A stretch of 64,000 bases of DNA from Actinomycetaceae bacterium (GCA_030527545.1 JAUNAP010000004.1:62001-126000), one strand, 5' to 3'. Counted from the stretch's first letter, positions 38,030-47,601 are shown. The notes: generated by a model not told the origin, from the sequence alone. Numbers and translations are program-made.

Positions 38030-38581
38030 CTAATCCGACAACACCCTCGGCTGCGAATACCACACGGCCGTCTCCCCGTATTCCTTGCCTTCCCACTCCT
38101 CGGCCCAGGAGGGCTGCGGCGGGGGGCCATCGCGCCTGGCCCTCTCCCACACGACAACCGCGTCATCACTGAGATGATCCCCGAGCGCGGAGGTGACCTC
38201 CTCCAGCGAGCGCATCGACAGGTCGTAGGGAGGGTCCGCAAAGACGATATCCCAGGTGCCAGGGCGAGCAAGGAAACGAGCGGCGTCGTCGCGGTGGATC
38301 CTCGCCGGAGCGGCGAGGGTATCGACGTTGGTCCGCAGGACCCGGCAGGCCGCGGCGGAGACCTCAACGAGATCGGCACTCGCGGCTCCGCGCGAACACG
38401 CCTCCAATCCGAGTGCCCCCGAACCGGCATAGAGATCGAGGACCCGTGCGTCTTGAAGGACGCCCCAGCTGGCCAGCCGAGAGAAGATGGCCTCGCGGAC
38501 CCTGTCGGAGGTGGGGCGCGTGCCCCTGTCGGGAACGGCGAGCCGGCGGCCCCGGTAGGATCCTGCAATGATGCGAGTCAT
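38030..38581 (-). CDS. rsmD: 16S rRNA (guanine966-N2)-methyltransferase
   Basis: 183 residues starting MTRIIAGSYRGRRL, a typical RsmD N-terminus. The SAM-binding motif is LDLYAGSGALGLEACSRGA and the catalytic NPPY-type motif is FADPPYDL. It lies 9 nt after recG and 9 nt before coaD, the standard recG-rsmD-coaD order. Confidence 0.95.
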   Translation of the reverse strand: MTRIIAGSYRGRRLAVPDRGTRPTSDRVREAIFSRLASWGVLQDARVLDLYAGSGALGLEACSRGAASADLVEVSAAACRVLRTNVDTLAAPARIHRDDAARFLARPGTWDIVFADPPYDLSMRSLEEVTSALGDHLSDDAVVVWERARRDGPPPQPSWAEEWEGKEYGETAVWYSQPRVLSD

Positions 38582-38590
38582 AGGGCCAGC

Positions 38591-40744
38591 CTAGCCGCGT
38601 TCAAGGTAGGTGCGCTTATCGGCGTCGAGCGCTTCGACCGCCTCGGCAAGAGGACGGTACCTCGACAAATCGGGGTCTTCGGTAATGAGCTCGTGGGCGG
38701 CCGCCCGGGCCTGCTCAATGATCTCGGCGTCGTTGCGTATCGACAACATGCGCAGTCCCGAAGCGCGCCCGGACTGTGATTCTCCGAGAATGTCGCCCTC
38801 ACGACGCAGCTGAAGATCCTCTTGGGCGAGGATAAACCCATCAGTGGTGGAGGCAAACGCCTCCAGGCGCGCGCGCGAGCTCGAACCCGGCGGGGCGTGA
38901 GTGAGGGCCAAGCACACCCCAGGCCGGTCCCCCCTCCCGATGCGCCCACGCAGCTGATGGAGCTGCGAGAGCCCAAACGAATCCGCATCAACGATGATCA
39001 TCATCGTCGCCTCAGCAACGTCGACCCCGACCTCGATGACGGTCGTCGCCACGAGCAGGGGCGCCCGACCGGACGCGAAGTCGGCCATGGCGGCATCCTT
39101 TTCCTCACTGCTCAATCGACCGTGCATGATGCGCCGCTCGATTCCGGCCAGATCGGGGTTTGCCTCAAGCTCCTCGGCGAGGGCCTCCACCGAGGCGGCC
39201 GCGCCATCGCCGCGCTCGATGCGAGGGCACACGACGTAGACCCGCCCGCCGGAGGCGATCTCTTCTGCCGCACGCTTCCACGTGCGCGCGACCCACGACT
39301 CGCGATCGGCGGGGACCAGGAAGGTCTCAACGCCGGCTCGCTGTGCGGGAGCCCGATCGAGAATGACGGTGTCGAGGTCGCCGAACACGGTCATGGCAAC
39401 GGTCCTTGGGATCGGGGTTGCCGTCATGACGAGCATGTGCGGACTGTGATCGCTTCCCTGTCGCAACGCGTTACGCTGATTGACCCCGAAACGGTGCTGC
39501 TCGTCGACCACCGCAAGCCCAAGCTTAGGTAGAACGACGCCGTCGCTGATGAGCGCGTGGGTACCTATAACGATGAGGGGCATCTGTGCGGCCGCCGCCG
39601 CCAGGACCCGCTTGCGCTGGGCCTTCGGAGTCGAGCCGGTGAGCAGCTCGACGGCGATCCCCTTCTCGTGACCCGCCAGGGCAGGTATCGCAAGCGGCCC
39701 CAAGAGTCTGCTCAGCGAGCGGTAATGCTGGAAGGCAAGTACCTCAGTGGGGGCGAGCAAAGCGGCCTGGAATCCGGCATCGACGCTACGCGCCATGGCC
39801 GCGAGCGCCACGACGGTCTTACCCGAACCAACGTCGCCTTGAAGCAGCAGGTTCGCCGGAGTCGTGCTGTTGAGGGCACGCTCGATAGTGCCGATGGCGC
39901 TCAGCTGAGAGCCGGTAAGTTGAAAGGGCAGACCCTCGATGAGGGCGTCGTAGACGCCTCCGCGGCGCGGAGCGACCTTCGGAGCCGGGTGGCGCGCCGC
40001 ATCGGCGCGTGCTCGGGCAAGAAAAACCTGGTAAATGAGCGCCTCTTCAAAGGCGAAGCGGCGGCGGGCAGACCTGTCGGCCCCGGGTTCTTCAGGTGTG
40101 TGGATGCGCCTGAGTGCCTCGACGACACCGGGCAAACCGAGTCGGCGACGCAGATATTCGGGCACCACCTCAGCGATGTCCGCCTCCGTCACGCTCGACA
40201 ACACGGTGCGCACCGCCGCTTCGATCTTCCACGTCGCCACCCCGGCACCCGCCGGATAAATCGGGGTAGGCACCTTCGCAAGCTTCGCCGCCTCTTCTTC
40301 CTCATCGCCTCCCGCCCGATCGCTCAGCACCTGATAGGCCGGATGCGACACCTGTATGCGTCCCCGATAGCGCTGGATCTTGCCCGACACGAGGGCGTGC
40401 GTACCGATGGCAAGCCTGCGTTCGTGGCCGGCGAGCATACCCGAAGAACGGGCGAAAAAGGTCGCCTCTATCGTGTCGTTACCATCGCTAAAAACCACGG
40501 TGAGAAGCCACAGACGCCGGTTGGAATGAGACTGCGCGCGGCGCGTATCGACGACCCTACCGACGAAGGATGCTTCCTCTCCCTCGAACAGACGTGTCAA
40601 CGGCGTGAGCTCCGCGAAGGTCTCGTAGCGCCTGGGGAAGTAGAAGAGGAGGTCACCCACCGTCTCCAAGGACAGTTTCGCAAGTTGATGTGCCGCCCGC
40701 TTGCCCACGTGGCGTTCAAGCGGTTCGCCAACAAAGGCGCTCAC
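38591..40744 (-). CDS. recG: ATP-dependent DNA helicase RecG
   Basis: 717-residue branch-migrating helicase that processes stalled forks and junctions. It has an N-terminal wedge/OB domain (about residues 60-150), Walker A GDVGSGKTVVA near residue 288, DEQHRFGVNQR as motif II, and TATPIPRT as motif III. The C-terminal helicase domain ends with the QLRGRIGRGDRPG motif. Its ATG overlaps the DAK2-like gene's stop by 4 nt, so the two are coupled. Confidence 0.96.
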   Translation of the reverse strand: MSAFVGEPLERHVGKRAAHQLAKLSLETVGDLLFYFPRRYETFAELTPLTRLFEGEEASFVGRVVDTRRAQSHSNRRLWLLTVVFSDGNDTIEATFFARSSGMLAGHERRLAIGTHALVSGKIQRYRGRIQVSHPAYQVLSDRAGGDEEEEAAKLAKVPTPIYPAGAGVATWKIEAAVRTVLSSVTEADIAEVVPEYLRRRLGLPGVVEALRRIHTPEEPGADRSARRRFAFEEALIYQVFLARARADAARHPAPKVAPRRGGVYDALIEGLPFQLTGSQLSAIGTIERALNSTTPANLLLQGDVGSGKTVVALAAMARSVDAGFQAALLAPTEVLAFQHYRSLSRLLGPLAIPALAGHEKGIAVELLTGSTPKAQRKRVLAAAAAQMPLIVIGTHALISDGVVLPKLGLAVVDEQHRFGVNQRNALRQGSDHSPHMLVMTATPIPRTVAMTVFGDLDTVILDRAPAQRAGVETFLVPADRESWVARTWKRAAEEIASGGRVYVVCPRIERGDGAAASVEALAEELEANPDLAGIERRIMHGRLSSEEKDAAMADFASGRAPLLVATTVIEVGVDVAEATMMIIVDADSFGLSQLHQLRGRIGRGDRPGVCLALTHAPPGSSSRARLEAFASTTDGFILAQEDLQLRREGDILGESQSGRASGLRMLSIRNDAEIIEQARAAAHELITEDPDLSRYRPLAEAVEALDADKRTYLERG

Positions 40745-42213
40745 GACACAACCCCAACGATCGTTGCTCCGGGCTGGCCTCCGCGAATGATGTCGATCCT
40801 CTGCCAGGCATCGCGCCCCTGCAGCAGGGGGAAGATATCCGTTTCACGCTCACGGGCCGATAGGAGAACCTCGATGGTGCGTCCGGCTTCAATGCGAGAG
40901 CCCAGTTCATCGTCGGTGAGCGCGAACGAATCGAGGGTTTCCAGTTCGTTGCGGATTCGTGAGCGCTGCAGCGCTGCCAGCTCCGATGTCGACAGGCTCG
41001 CCGAGACTGGTTCGAGCGCAGCGGAAGCGACGTGGAGGACGTCGAGATCGTTGCTGACGGGGGCGATGATGAGGTCGTCGGGGTCCACCTGCCGCAAAGC
41101 TGCCGCGTCGGTGGCTGTGAGCGAAGGCGCCGCGAGGACGACGGGCCCAGCTAATCGCGCAAGCAGGTCGCCAAGTGGCACAGGCCCGCCCGCACGATCC
41201 CACACGACAACGCCCCCGAGCTGGGCAATGTCGTCGACGACACCGCGTCCGCCCGTCACGGCGAGGACCGCTGGCGTGACGGGTCCCGCGTGCGAGCGCC
41301 GCTCGAGCATGGAGACGACCCCTTCATCGGGTTCGCTCAGACGTAGCGGTTGCGGCGTGGAAACGATGGCGCGGGTGAGGATGGCGGGAACGTGATCGAG
41401 CGGGTGAGCTGCCCGCACGACGAGGACGTACGAGCCGATGCCGAAATCGTCAACGACACCCGTAACGAGGCCGCTCGCCTGGCAGTCCTCACGCCACCGT
41501 TCGATCTCGTCAGGCGAAGCCTCGCATCTGGCCTCCAAGGTGAGGAGCCCGTGCGGTGGCGGATCGACGCGAGCCCCGTCGGCGAGAAACTCGATGGTGG
41601 TCTCCAAGGCACTGCCCGAATCACTGCGAACATCGGCGAGCGAGGCAGCGACGACGCTGAGCAGAGCCCCCAGGGGATAGAAAGGTTCGGCGGGCCATGC
41701 CTCGCTCATCGCCGTGTGAATCGCGATCCACACCGCCGTTTCAATCTCGGCCAGCCACACGATCGATCCGGTCGTGGCCAAGTCGCTTCTCAGGCTCTCC
41801 ACGATGTCGTCGAGCAACCTGGATCCAGCGATGAGCATGAGAGGCAGATCCTCGGCGAGTGAACGTAGGAGACGGGCCATCCCAACCGGGGTCAGCTCGT
41901 TAGCCGGATGTGCCTGGGCGGCCCTGGCAAGCAGGTGGGAGATGAGGACCCCACCCGAGCCCCTCGCGGCTGCCACCGCGGCTGCCGCTGCTACATCGAG
42001 GACCTCCCCTACTCCGGCGCCCGGACTCAGGCGTGCAACGGCCTGCGAGGCCTCTCGCACACACAGTGCGGCGTCGCGTCCGAGTGCTTCGCCGTAGCCT
42101 CGCTGCTCATCGAGAGCGCACAGGACCGCGGCAGCGCGAGTCAGATCGTTGTCAAGACGGTCGAGCCAGGCGGCGACGTCTCGCCCGACTACGGCTTCTT
42201 CACGTGTCGTCAC
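40741..42213 (-). CDS. DAK2/FakA-like protein with degenerate kinase domain
   Basis: 490 residues in the place between rpmB and recG that normally holds a DAK2-domain protein (fatty acid kinase FakA/YloV type). The expected Mg-ATP motif (PVPDGDTGTN) is absent: the corresponding stretch reads LCALDEQRGYGEALG. The Ala-rich SGGVLISHLLARAA helix partly matches the DhaL 'G.SG..LS' region. The C-terminal half keeps a FakA-like pattern, with GRGVVDDIAQLGGVVVW and DDLIIAPVSNDLDVLHVA in place of 'LPNN.N...A'. It is probably catalytically inactive or changed. GTG 42213 follows GGGAGG by 7 nt; GTG 42237 is an alternative. Family assignment is by context and weak similarity. Confidence 0.65.
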   Translation of the reverse strand: MTTREEAVVGRDVAAWLDRLDNDLTRAAAVLCALDEQRGYGEALGRDAALCVREASQAVARLSPGAGVGEVLDVAAAAAVAAARGSGGVLISHLLARAAQAHPANELTPVGMARLLRSLAEDLPLMLIAGSRLLDDIVESLRSDLATTGSIVWLAEIETAVWIAIHTAMSEAWPAEPFYPLGALLSVVAASLADVRSDSGSALETTIEFLADGARVDPPPHGLLTLEARCEASPDEIERWREDCQASGLVTGVVDDFGIGSYVLVVRAAHPLDHVPAILTRAIVSTPQPLRLSEPDEGVVSMLERRSHAGPVTPAVLAVTGGRGVVDDIAQLGGVVVWDRAGGPVPLGDLLARLAGPVVLAAPSLTATDAAALRQVDPDDLIIAPVSNDLDVLHVASAALEPVSASLSTSELAALQRSRIRNELETLDSFALTDDELGSRIEAGRTIEVLLSARERETDIFPLLQGRDAWQRIDIIRGGQPGATIVGVVS

Positions 42214-42312
42214 TGTGCCCTCCCTATTGTCTCTCACCTAGTCTAGAACCGAGCTCACCGCCACGTCGCCGCGGCCCAGGCGGTGAAGCGTCGCACACTC
42301 ACGCCCGAGGGT

Positions 42313-42342
42313 TTGCTGGTTGCGCAACGTCTGAGGTAACCT
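42313..42342 (+). promoter_or_regulatory. Promoter of rpmB
   Basis: TTGCTG (42313-42318), an 18-nt spacer and TAACCT (42337-42342), giving a leader of about 67 nt. It lies in the divergent gap between the DAK2-like gene and rpmB. Confidence 0.5.
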
Positions 42343-42416
42343 AGCGAAGTTGCCAATCGTGGACTGTTGACTCGTCCGCGTTTGTCAGGTTCAGTGACCA
42401 AGACGAGGAGTAAACA

Positions 42417-42608
42417 GTGGCTGCCACGTGTGACATCTGCGGCAAGGGCCCGGGCTTCGGCAAGAGCGTCTCGCACTCGCACCGCCGGACGAACCGCCGT
42501 TTCAACCCCAATATTCAGCGTGTTCGCGCCCTGGTGAAGGGTACCCGCACGCGACTCAACGTGTGCACGAAGTGCATCAAGTCGGGAAAGGTCGAGCGCT
42601 CGGCCTAA
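42417..42608 (+). CDS. rpmB: 50S ribosomal protein L28, zinc-binding (C+) form
   Basis: 63 residues beginning at a GTG behind GACGAGGAG. Two Cys pairs, CDICGKG and CTKCIK, make it the zinc-binding C+ type. Some actinobacteria also have a Cys-free paralogue controlled by Zur; none is seen in this window. It is a single-gene unit with two terminators downstream. Confidence 0.97.
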   Translation: MAATCDICGKGPGFGKSVSHSHRRTNRRFNPNIQRVRALVKGTRTRLNVCTKCIKSGKVERSA

Positions 42609-42629
42609 GAGCAGGATCGATTTCCCTCA

Positions 42630-42660
42630 CCGCTGCCAGCACAAGCCGGCAGCGGTTTTT
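42630..42660 (+). terminator. Intrinsic terminator of rpmB
   Basis: Stem CCGCTGCC/GGCAGCGG with a 10-nt loop followed by TTTTT; a classical rho-independent terminator 21 nt after the stop. Confidence 0.9.
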
Positions 42661-42702
42661 CTCGGCCCTCCCCGCCTGCCGGCGGAAGAGGGCCGAGATT
42701 TT
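42661..42702 (+). terminator. Second, tandem terminator after rpmB
   Basis: CTCGGCCCTC and GAGGGCCGAG form a 10-bp stem followed by ATTTT. It comes directly after the first terminator and just before the convergent aspA end. On the minus strand the stem is followed by AAAAA, so it is directional. Confidence 0.7.
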
Positions 42703-42708
42703 CACGCG

Positions 42709-44169
42709 CTACTTCTGCGCCGACGCCTCAACGCGGCGAGGAATATCGGCATAGCCGGGGTCGTAGCTCTTTCCGTGATACGTCGGATTCGTGAGGTTCT
42801 CGATCGACAAAATGTCGTCAATCTCCTCCTCACTGAGCAGGCCCTTGTCGAGGACAACTTCCCTGACGCTACGTCCACTGGCAGCGCACTCCTTGCCGAT
42901 GACATCGCCCATGTGGTGGCCGAGCACATCGTTGAAGTAGGTCACCAAACCGATGGAATTCATCACGTAGTCGCGGCACCGCTCGCGATTCGCGCTAATC
43001 CCGGTGATGCATTTTTCGCGTAGTGTGTGGCAGGCGTTGGTGAGCAGGTGGAGCGACTCGAACATGGCCTCCGCAAGCGCCGGTTCCATGACGTTGAGCT
43101 CCAGCTGACCGGCTTCCGCCGCCATGGTCACCGTCTGATCGTTGCCTATGACCTTGAAGCACACCTGGTTGACGACCTCGGGGATGACCGGGTTGACCTT
43201 CGCAGGCATGATGGAAGATCCTGCCTGTAGCTCAGGCAGATTGATTTCTTTGAGGCCGCAGCGCGGGCCGGAGGCCAGTAGACGCAAGTCGTTGCACGTC
43301 TTCGATAGTTTCATCGCCAGCCGCTTGAGGGTGCCGTGAACCATGACGTAAGCGCCGTTATCCGGGGTGGCTTCGACGAGGTCTTCGGCTGAGGTCACCG
43401 GCCAGCCAGTAATTGCCGCTAGGTGGCGCGCCGCCACGTCGGGGTATCCCGCCGGCGTATTGAGGCCCGTCCCGATAGCCGTACCACCGAGATTGACCTC
43501 GAGGAGGAGCTTGGCCGATTGCCGGATCGTCTTCAACTCCTCGCCGAGGTTGAGGGCCCAGCCATGGAACTCCTGGCCGAGCGTCATCGGGACAGCGTCT
43601 TGGAGCTGCGTGCGCCCCATCTTGATGACATCGTCGAATTCGGTGGCCTTGGCCTCGAACGCGTCGACGAGGCGAACGATCGCCTCGTGGAGCACCTCGA
43701 TGAGGGCGTAGGTGGCCATGCGGAAGCCGGTCGGGTAGGCGTCGTTAGTCGACTGCGACTTATTGACGTCGTCGTTGGGGTGAATGATGTCGTAGCGCCC
43801 CTTGCCGTACCCCAGATGCTCGAGGGCAACGTTGGCCACGACCTCGTTCGTATTCATGTTGACCGATGTTCCGGCTCCGCCTTGGAAGACGTCGATGGGG
43901 AACTGGTCGAGATAGGTGTCATCGGCGAGGAGGCGATCGCATGCCCACACGATCGCGTCGGCAACGTCGCCGGGAAGGACTCGCGTGTCCTTATTCGCCA
44001 GCGCCGAGGCTTTCTTCACCTGCACCATGCCCCGCACGAATTCGGGCACGTCACAGATATGGGTCCGTGAGATCGAGAAATTCTCGAGAGCCCTCAGGGT
44101 GTGGATTCCGTAGTAGGCCTCGTCGGGTAGCTCTTTCGTCCCGAGGAGATCCTCTTCTATACGCGGCAT
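42709..44169 (-). CDS. aspA: Aspartate ammonia-lyase
   Basis: 486-residue fumarase/aspartase superfamily enzyme converting aspartate to fumarate and ammonia. The signature [16 protein letters not shown] carries the catalytic Ser loop, and the N-terminal part has the [17 protein letters not shown] segment and [24 protein letters not shown] precedes the ATG. Fumarate from this reaction can serve as an electron acceptor or feed the C4 pool. Aspartase is favoured over fumarase by the N-terminal [11 protein letters not shown] sequence. It lies 40 nt after thiL. Confidence 0.93.
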   Translation of the reverse strand: MPRIEEDLLGTKELPDEAYYGIHTLRALENFSISRTHICDVPEFVRGMVQVKKASALANKDTRVLPGDVADAIVWACDRLLADDTYLDQFPIDVFQGGAGTSVNMNTNEVVANVALEHLGYGKGRYDIIHPNDDVNKSQSTNDAYPTGFRMATYALIEVLHEAIVRLVDAFEAKATEFDDVIKMGRTQLQDAVPMTLGQEFHGWALNLGEELKTIRQSAKLLLEVNLGGTAIGTGLNTPAGYPDVAARHLAAITGWPVTSAEDLVEATPDNGAYVMVHGTLKRLAMKLSKTCNDLRLLASGPRCGLKEINLPELQAGSSIMPAKVNPVIPEVVNQVCFKVIGNDQTVTMAAEAGQLELNVMEPALAEAMFESLHLLTNACHTLREKCITGISANRERCRDYVMNSIGLVTYFNDVLGHHMGDVIGKECAASGRSVREVVLDKGLLSEEEIDDILSIENLTNPTYHGKSYDPGYADIPRRVEASAQK

Positions 44170-44209
44170 GCGTCTTCCTTTCTGTGGCGTCGTCGCCTAC
44201 CGCTCCACC

Positions 44210-45220
44210 TTACGACGTTGCCTCCCCCTTGTCGCCCTCGTGGCGCAATGATTCCCAACCGCCCGCGCCTTCGTGCGCCAAACCGCCAAACGTGCAGGTC
44301 GCCGGCCCTTTCTTGACACGTCCGATCAGTGTGAAACCCGCTGGGATCTCGCCCGGGTCACAGGTGGCGAGGAAGGCATGGTCCTCTCCCCCGCTCGCCA
44401 CTCGCTCGTGGGCACACGAGCCGACGATATCGTCGAGGGGAGCCAACGCGTTGGCGAAGGGTGCGAGTAGACGCGGGTCGAGATCAATACAAGCCCCGCT
44501 GGCCGCGGCCATGCGTGCGGCGTCTTTCGCCAGCCCATCGGAAACATCCATCGCTGCGTGCAGGCTACCCGCGGCGGCAATCATCGCCTCCAGTGGCGGG
44601 CGTGGCGCACGATAAATCGCACGGCAGCTGCGCGCAAGGCCACGTTGGTGCTGTGTGAGATCGGCGTCTCCATCGTCGCCGGACCTGCCCACGGTGTAGA
44701 GTGCGAGTCCCGTCGCGGAGTATCCCAGCGTCCCGGCCAAACACACGGCATCGCCGACCCTCGCTCCGTCGCGGCGCAGCGGTGCGCCGACGGGGTCGCC
44801 CATGACGGTGACGGCAATCGTCAGATCGTGTGCTGCAGTTGTCATGTCGCCGCCGACGACACCAACGCCCAGCGGGCGACAGCGCGAGGCGATTCCCTCG
44901 GCCAATTCGCTCACCCATTCGACCTCGACGTCGGCGGGCAACGCGAGCCCCACGGTCATCGCGCTCGGATGAGCACCCATCGCAGCGACATCGGCGAGAT
45001 TCTGGGCTGCCGCGCGGGCGCCGATGTCAAACGCAGAAGACCACTCGGCACGAAAGTGCGTTCCTTCTACGAGCAAATCGGTGGAAACAACGTAGGAGCC
45101 GCGTCGGGCAGCGATGTGGGCGCAATCATCGCCGGGTCCTACGAGGGTCTGGGTGCCCACAGGTAGGCGGGTAATGATCTCGGCTATGAGGCGGTCCTCG
45201 CCGCGCTCGCCAATCTTCAC
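44210..45220 (-). CDS. thiL: Thiamine-monophosphate kinase
   Basis: 336 residues. ThiL phosphorylates thiamine monophosphate to the diphosphate cofactor. Family motifs: LVGPGDDCAHI near residue 29, VSTDLLVEGTHFR near 45, GVVGGDMTTA near 120, and DVSDGLAKDAARMA near 225, all in the PurM-like fold. The GTG start overlaps the SpoU methyltransferase stop (GTGA). It is a conserved single enzyme of the pathway; no other thi genes are present. Confidence 0.94.
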   Translation of the reverse strand: MKIGERGEDRLIAEIITRLPVGTQTLVGPGDDCAHIAARRGSYVVSTDLLVEGTHFRAEWSSAFDIGARAAAQNLADVAAMGAHPSAMTVGLALPADVEVEWVSELAEGIASRCRPLGVGVVGGDMTTAAHDLTIAVTVMGDPVGAPLRRDGARVGDAVCLAGTLGYSATGLALYTVGRSGDDGDADLTQHQRGLARSCRAIYRAPRPPLEAMIAAAGSLHAAMDVSDGLAKDAARMAAASGACIDLDPRLLAPFANALAPLDDIVGSCAHERVASGGEDHAFLATCDPGEIPAGFTLIGRVKKGPATCTFGGLAHEGAGGWESLRHEGDKGEATS

Positions 45221-46029
45221 TGCGCCCTCACCTGGGCAGTTTCGTATAGGCAGATGGCGGCGGCAGTGGCGACGTTAAGCGATTCGGCGTGCCCCCACAT
45301 GGGAATGGCGATCGTTTCGTCGAGACTTTCTCGTTCGCTATCGCTGAAGCCACGGGCCTCGTTCCCCACGACCCAAGCGAGGGCGCTAGGCAGCTGCCCG
45401 AGGACCTGGGGCAAGGTGAGACCCGCATGTGGGTCGGCCCCATAGGTGGCGATACCCGCTGCTGCGAGGCTGGCAACGGCTTCGCTGAAGTCGGGCCCGT
45501 CGACAAGTGGTAGGTGGAAACACGACCCCGCTGAAGAACGTATGACCTTCGGCGAGGCGAGATCGGCACCGCCTGCGCAAGAGACAACCCCGTCGGCCCC
45601 GCACGCGTCAGCGATCCGCACGATCGTGCCGACATTGCCGGGATCTTGTACACCGGCAAGGACAACAAGGAAGGGAGCAGAGAAGGCGAGTAGGCGATCA
45701 AGGTCAGTTGTGACAGCATCGAGCCTCAACGTCGCGACAATCCCCTGACCGGCAGGAGCGACAGCAGAGGCAACCTGGTTCGACATCTCGTGGATGTGTG
45801 TCCTCGCGTCGCAAAGAGCCGCCATGAGCTCGGTTTCACGTTCGCGCACGTCCCTCGTTACATACACGTCCCGCAGGTCGTCTGCCCGCCACCTCACAGC
45901 CTCCAAGCACGCCTGCGGCCCCTCGATACGAGCAAGACCGTGGCGAAGACGCGCACGACGCCCGGACAGGCTCACCAACCTGCGCGCCGAAGGCGCGGAC
46001 GGATCGGTGAGCGGGTCCGGGCGTCGCAT
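45217..46029 (-). CDS. TrmH/SpoU-family RNA 2'-O-methyltransferase
   Basis: 270 residues with an N-terminal substrate-binding region (RRLVSLSGRRARLRHGLARIEG) and a C-terminal SPOUT knot: GVQDPGNVGTIVRIADACGADGV (motif 1), WVVGNEARGFS (motif 2) and IPMWGHAESLNVATAAAICLYE (motif 3). It probably modifies 23S rRNA or a tRNA; the exact target is unknown. It follows rplT by 13 nt, as in many actinobacteria. ATG 46029 is used because the frame upstream is antiparallel to nothing and lies inside rplT. Confidence 0.92.
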   Translation of the reverse strand: MRRPDPLTDPSAPSARRLVSLSGRRARLRHGLARIEGPQACLEAVRWRADDLRDVYVTRDVRERETELMAALCDARTHIHEMSNQVASAVAPAGQGIVATLRLDAVTTDLDRLLAFSAPFLVVLAGVQDPGNVGTIVRIADACGADGVVSCAGGADLASPKVIRSSAGSCFHLPLVDGPDFSEAVASLAAAGIATYGADPHAGLTLPQVLGQLPSALAWVVGNEARGFSDSERESLDETIAIPMWGHAESLNVATAAAICLYETAQVRAQ

Positions 46030-46042
46030 GCTGTTGCTGCGG

Positions 46043-46426
46043 CTAGGACGCAGCCGGAGCGTTGACGTCGCTCGGCAGGGCTTCCTTCGCCTTGGCGACA
46101 ATCGCCGAGAAAGCGGCAGCGTCACGAACGGCGAGCTCGGCGAGCATACGGCGATCGAGCTCGATGCCCGCCAGACGCAGGCCCTGCATGAAGCGGTTGT
46201 AGGTGAGGCCCTCGGCGCGAGCCGCCGCATTGATGCGCTGGATCCACAGCTTGCGGAAATCGTTCTTGCGCTTGCGACGATCATTGAACGAGTAGACGCC
46301 CGAGTGCGTCACCTGCTCCTTGGCCTTGCGGTAGAGGCGGGAACGCTGCCCGCGGTAACCCGAAGCCTGATCGAGGACGGAGCGACGCTTCTTCTTGGCG
46401 TTAACGGCCCTTTTCACACGTGCCAT
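46043..46426 (-). CDS. rplT: 50S ribosomal protein L20
   Basis: 127 residues starting [16 protein letters not shown], with the conserved [17 protein letters not shown] and [15 protein letters not shown] segments. L20 is essential for early 50S assembly and in several bacteria represses its own operon by binding the leader. It is third in infC-rpmI-rplT; AAGGAGACAATC precedes the ATG. Confidence 0.98.
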   Translation of the reverse strand: MARVKRAVNAKKKRRSVLDQASGYRGQRSRLYRKAKEQVTHSGVYSFNDRRKRKNDFRKLWIQRINAAARAEGLTYNRFMQGLRLAGIELDRRMLAELAVRDAAAFSAIVAKAKEALPSDVNAPAAS

Positions 46427-46453
46427 GATTGTCTCCTTGAAAGAATGTGTGGG

Positions 46454-46648
46454 TTACTTGCCGAGCAGCTTCTTGACCTGCTTGACGTCGGAAGCGGCGA
46501 CAACCTGGTCCTTGCTGAGGCGGCGGGTGACCCGAGAGCTCTTGTGCTCAAGCAGGTGACGCTTGCCGGCGCGCTCACGCATGAGCTTGCCGGAGCCGGT
46601 CACACGGAAACGCTTCTTGGCACCGGAGTGCGTCTTCATCTTCGGCAT
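46454..46648 (-). CDS. rpmI: 50S ribosomal protein L35
   Basis: 64 residues starting [20 protein letters not shown], the L35 signature, with a basic tail containing [14 protein letters not shown]. It lies between infC and rplT with gaps of 85 and 27 nt. Confidence 0.98.
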   Translation of the reverse strand: MPKMKTHSGAKKRFRVTGSGKLMRERAGKRHLLEHKSSRVTRRLSKDQVVAASDVKQVKKLLGK

Positions 46649-46733
46649 TGTTCTTTCCCTACATATCGGCCGGTTTCCCGGCGGTCCTTCCCCGCCACCA
46701 TTGGGTGGAGGGGGTTCACCTAGCTGTCGTGGC

Positions 46734-47378
46734 CTAGTCGTTCTCGGCGGCTTCAGCCGCCTCCTGGGCCCGGCGAGCCTTGCGTTCGTCCTTGAGCTGC
46801 TGACGATTCGGCTTGCGGCCCTTCGTGGCCTCGCGATTGCGTCGCTGGTCCGACTTCGTTTGCTGCTTCTTCTTGGTCGGGGCCAGCACCATCGTCATGT
46901 TGCGTCCGTCCTGGCGCGGCATCGATTCCACGGTGGCCAGGTCGGCGACGTCATCCGCAAGACGCTGGAGGAGGCGCACGCCCATCTCGGGCCGAGACTG
47001 CTCGCGGCCGCGGAACATGATCATGACCTTGACCTTGTCGCCCCCGTTGAGGAAGCGGGTGACGTGACCCTTCTTGGTCTCGTAATCGTGATCGTCGATC
47101 TTGAGGCGGAAGCGAATCTCTTTCAGCTGCGAGTTCGCTTGATTCCTCCTGGCGTTGCGCGCCTTTTGAGCCGCCTCGTACTTGTACTTGCCGTAGTCCA
47201 TAAGCTTGGCAACGGGCGGGCGGGCCTGAGGCGCAACCTCGACGAGGTCGAGGTTCGCTTCGCGTGCCAGTCGCAGGGCGTTCTCAACTTTGACGACGCC
47301 CACCTGCTCGCCGTCGGGGCCGACGAGGCGGACTTCGGGAACGCGGATGCGATCGTTGATACGCGGTTCAGCGCTGAT
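46734..47378 (-). CDS. infC: Translation initiation factor IF-3
   Basis: 214 residues when read from the non-canonical ATC codon at 47378: the sequence [20 protein letters not shown] is the standard IF-3 N-terminus. GAAGGAG lies 6 nt upstream and no ATG, GTG or TTG exists in frame before the conserved region; the next GTG (47303) would delete 25 conserved residues. Rare AUU/AUC/AUA starts on infC allow IF-3 to repress its own translation. The C-terminus is long, Lys/Arg/Glu/Ala-rich and variable. A leader terminator precedes the gene. Confidence 0.95.
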   Translation of the reverse strand: MSAEPRINDRIRVPEVRLVGPDGEQVGVVKVENALRLAREANLDLVEVAPQARPPVAKLMDYGKYKYEAAQKARNARRNQANSQLKEIRFRLKIDDHDYETKKGHVTRFLNGGDKVKVMIMFRGREQSRPEMGVRLLQRLADDVADLATVESMPRQDGRNMTMVLAPTKKKQQTKSDQRRNREATKGRKPNRQQLKDERKARRAQEAAEAAEND

Positions 47379-47549
47379 GGGAGGCTCCTTCGGTTGAGTC
47401 GTGGCGTGAAAAGAAAAGCCCTCGCACGCCAGGCATGCGAAGGCTCACTCACGACAGCACCACACGTGTGGTGCGTGACCCGGGCCCCTCATGGGTCCCC
47501 AGGTGGGAGCTAGCTCCGCTTGCCCTTACGGGGAGAACCGTTGCGGTTC
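47379..47549 (-). promoter_or_regulatory. Structured infC leader
   Basis: About 170 nt between the predicted promoter and the ATC start. It contains GGGAACC/GGTTCTCCC near the 5' end, a perfect 18-nt palindrome GCACCACACGTGTGGTGC (47457-47474), and then the terminator hairpin. The arrangement suits transcription attenuation of infC-rpmI-rplT, possibly by L20 or IF-3. An identified Rfam family is not claimed. Confidence 0.6.
47409..47445 (-). terminator. Leader terminator (attenuator) upstream of infC
   Basis: On the minus strand AGCCTTCGCA and TGCGAGGGCT pair (one G-U) around a 9-nt loop and are followed by TTTTCTTTT. The U-tract ends 30 nt before the infC start, so this is an intrinsic terminator inside the leader rather than at a gene end. 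Confidence 0.75.
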
Positions 47550-47555
47550 CCTGAC

Positions 47556-47585
47556 AGACTAGCACGCGCGCACGCACCCCACCAA
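47556..47585 (-). promoter_or_regulatory. Promoter of infC-rpmI-rplT
   Basis: Minus strand TTGGTG (47585-47580), an 18-nt spacer and TAGTCT (47561-47556), located in the gap after the SseB-domain gene. Confidence 0.5.
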
Positions 47586-47601
47586 GATGCGTGCGGTGTC
47601 C

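Noticed and set aside
47382..47444. Short upstream ORF (ATG in the infC terminator loop, about 21 codons) that could be a leader peptide
   Set aside because: No convincing ribosome site, no repeated regulatory codons, and the start lies inside the hairpin loop.
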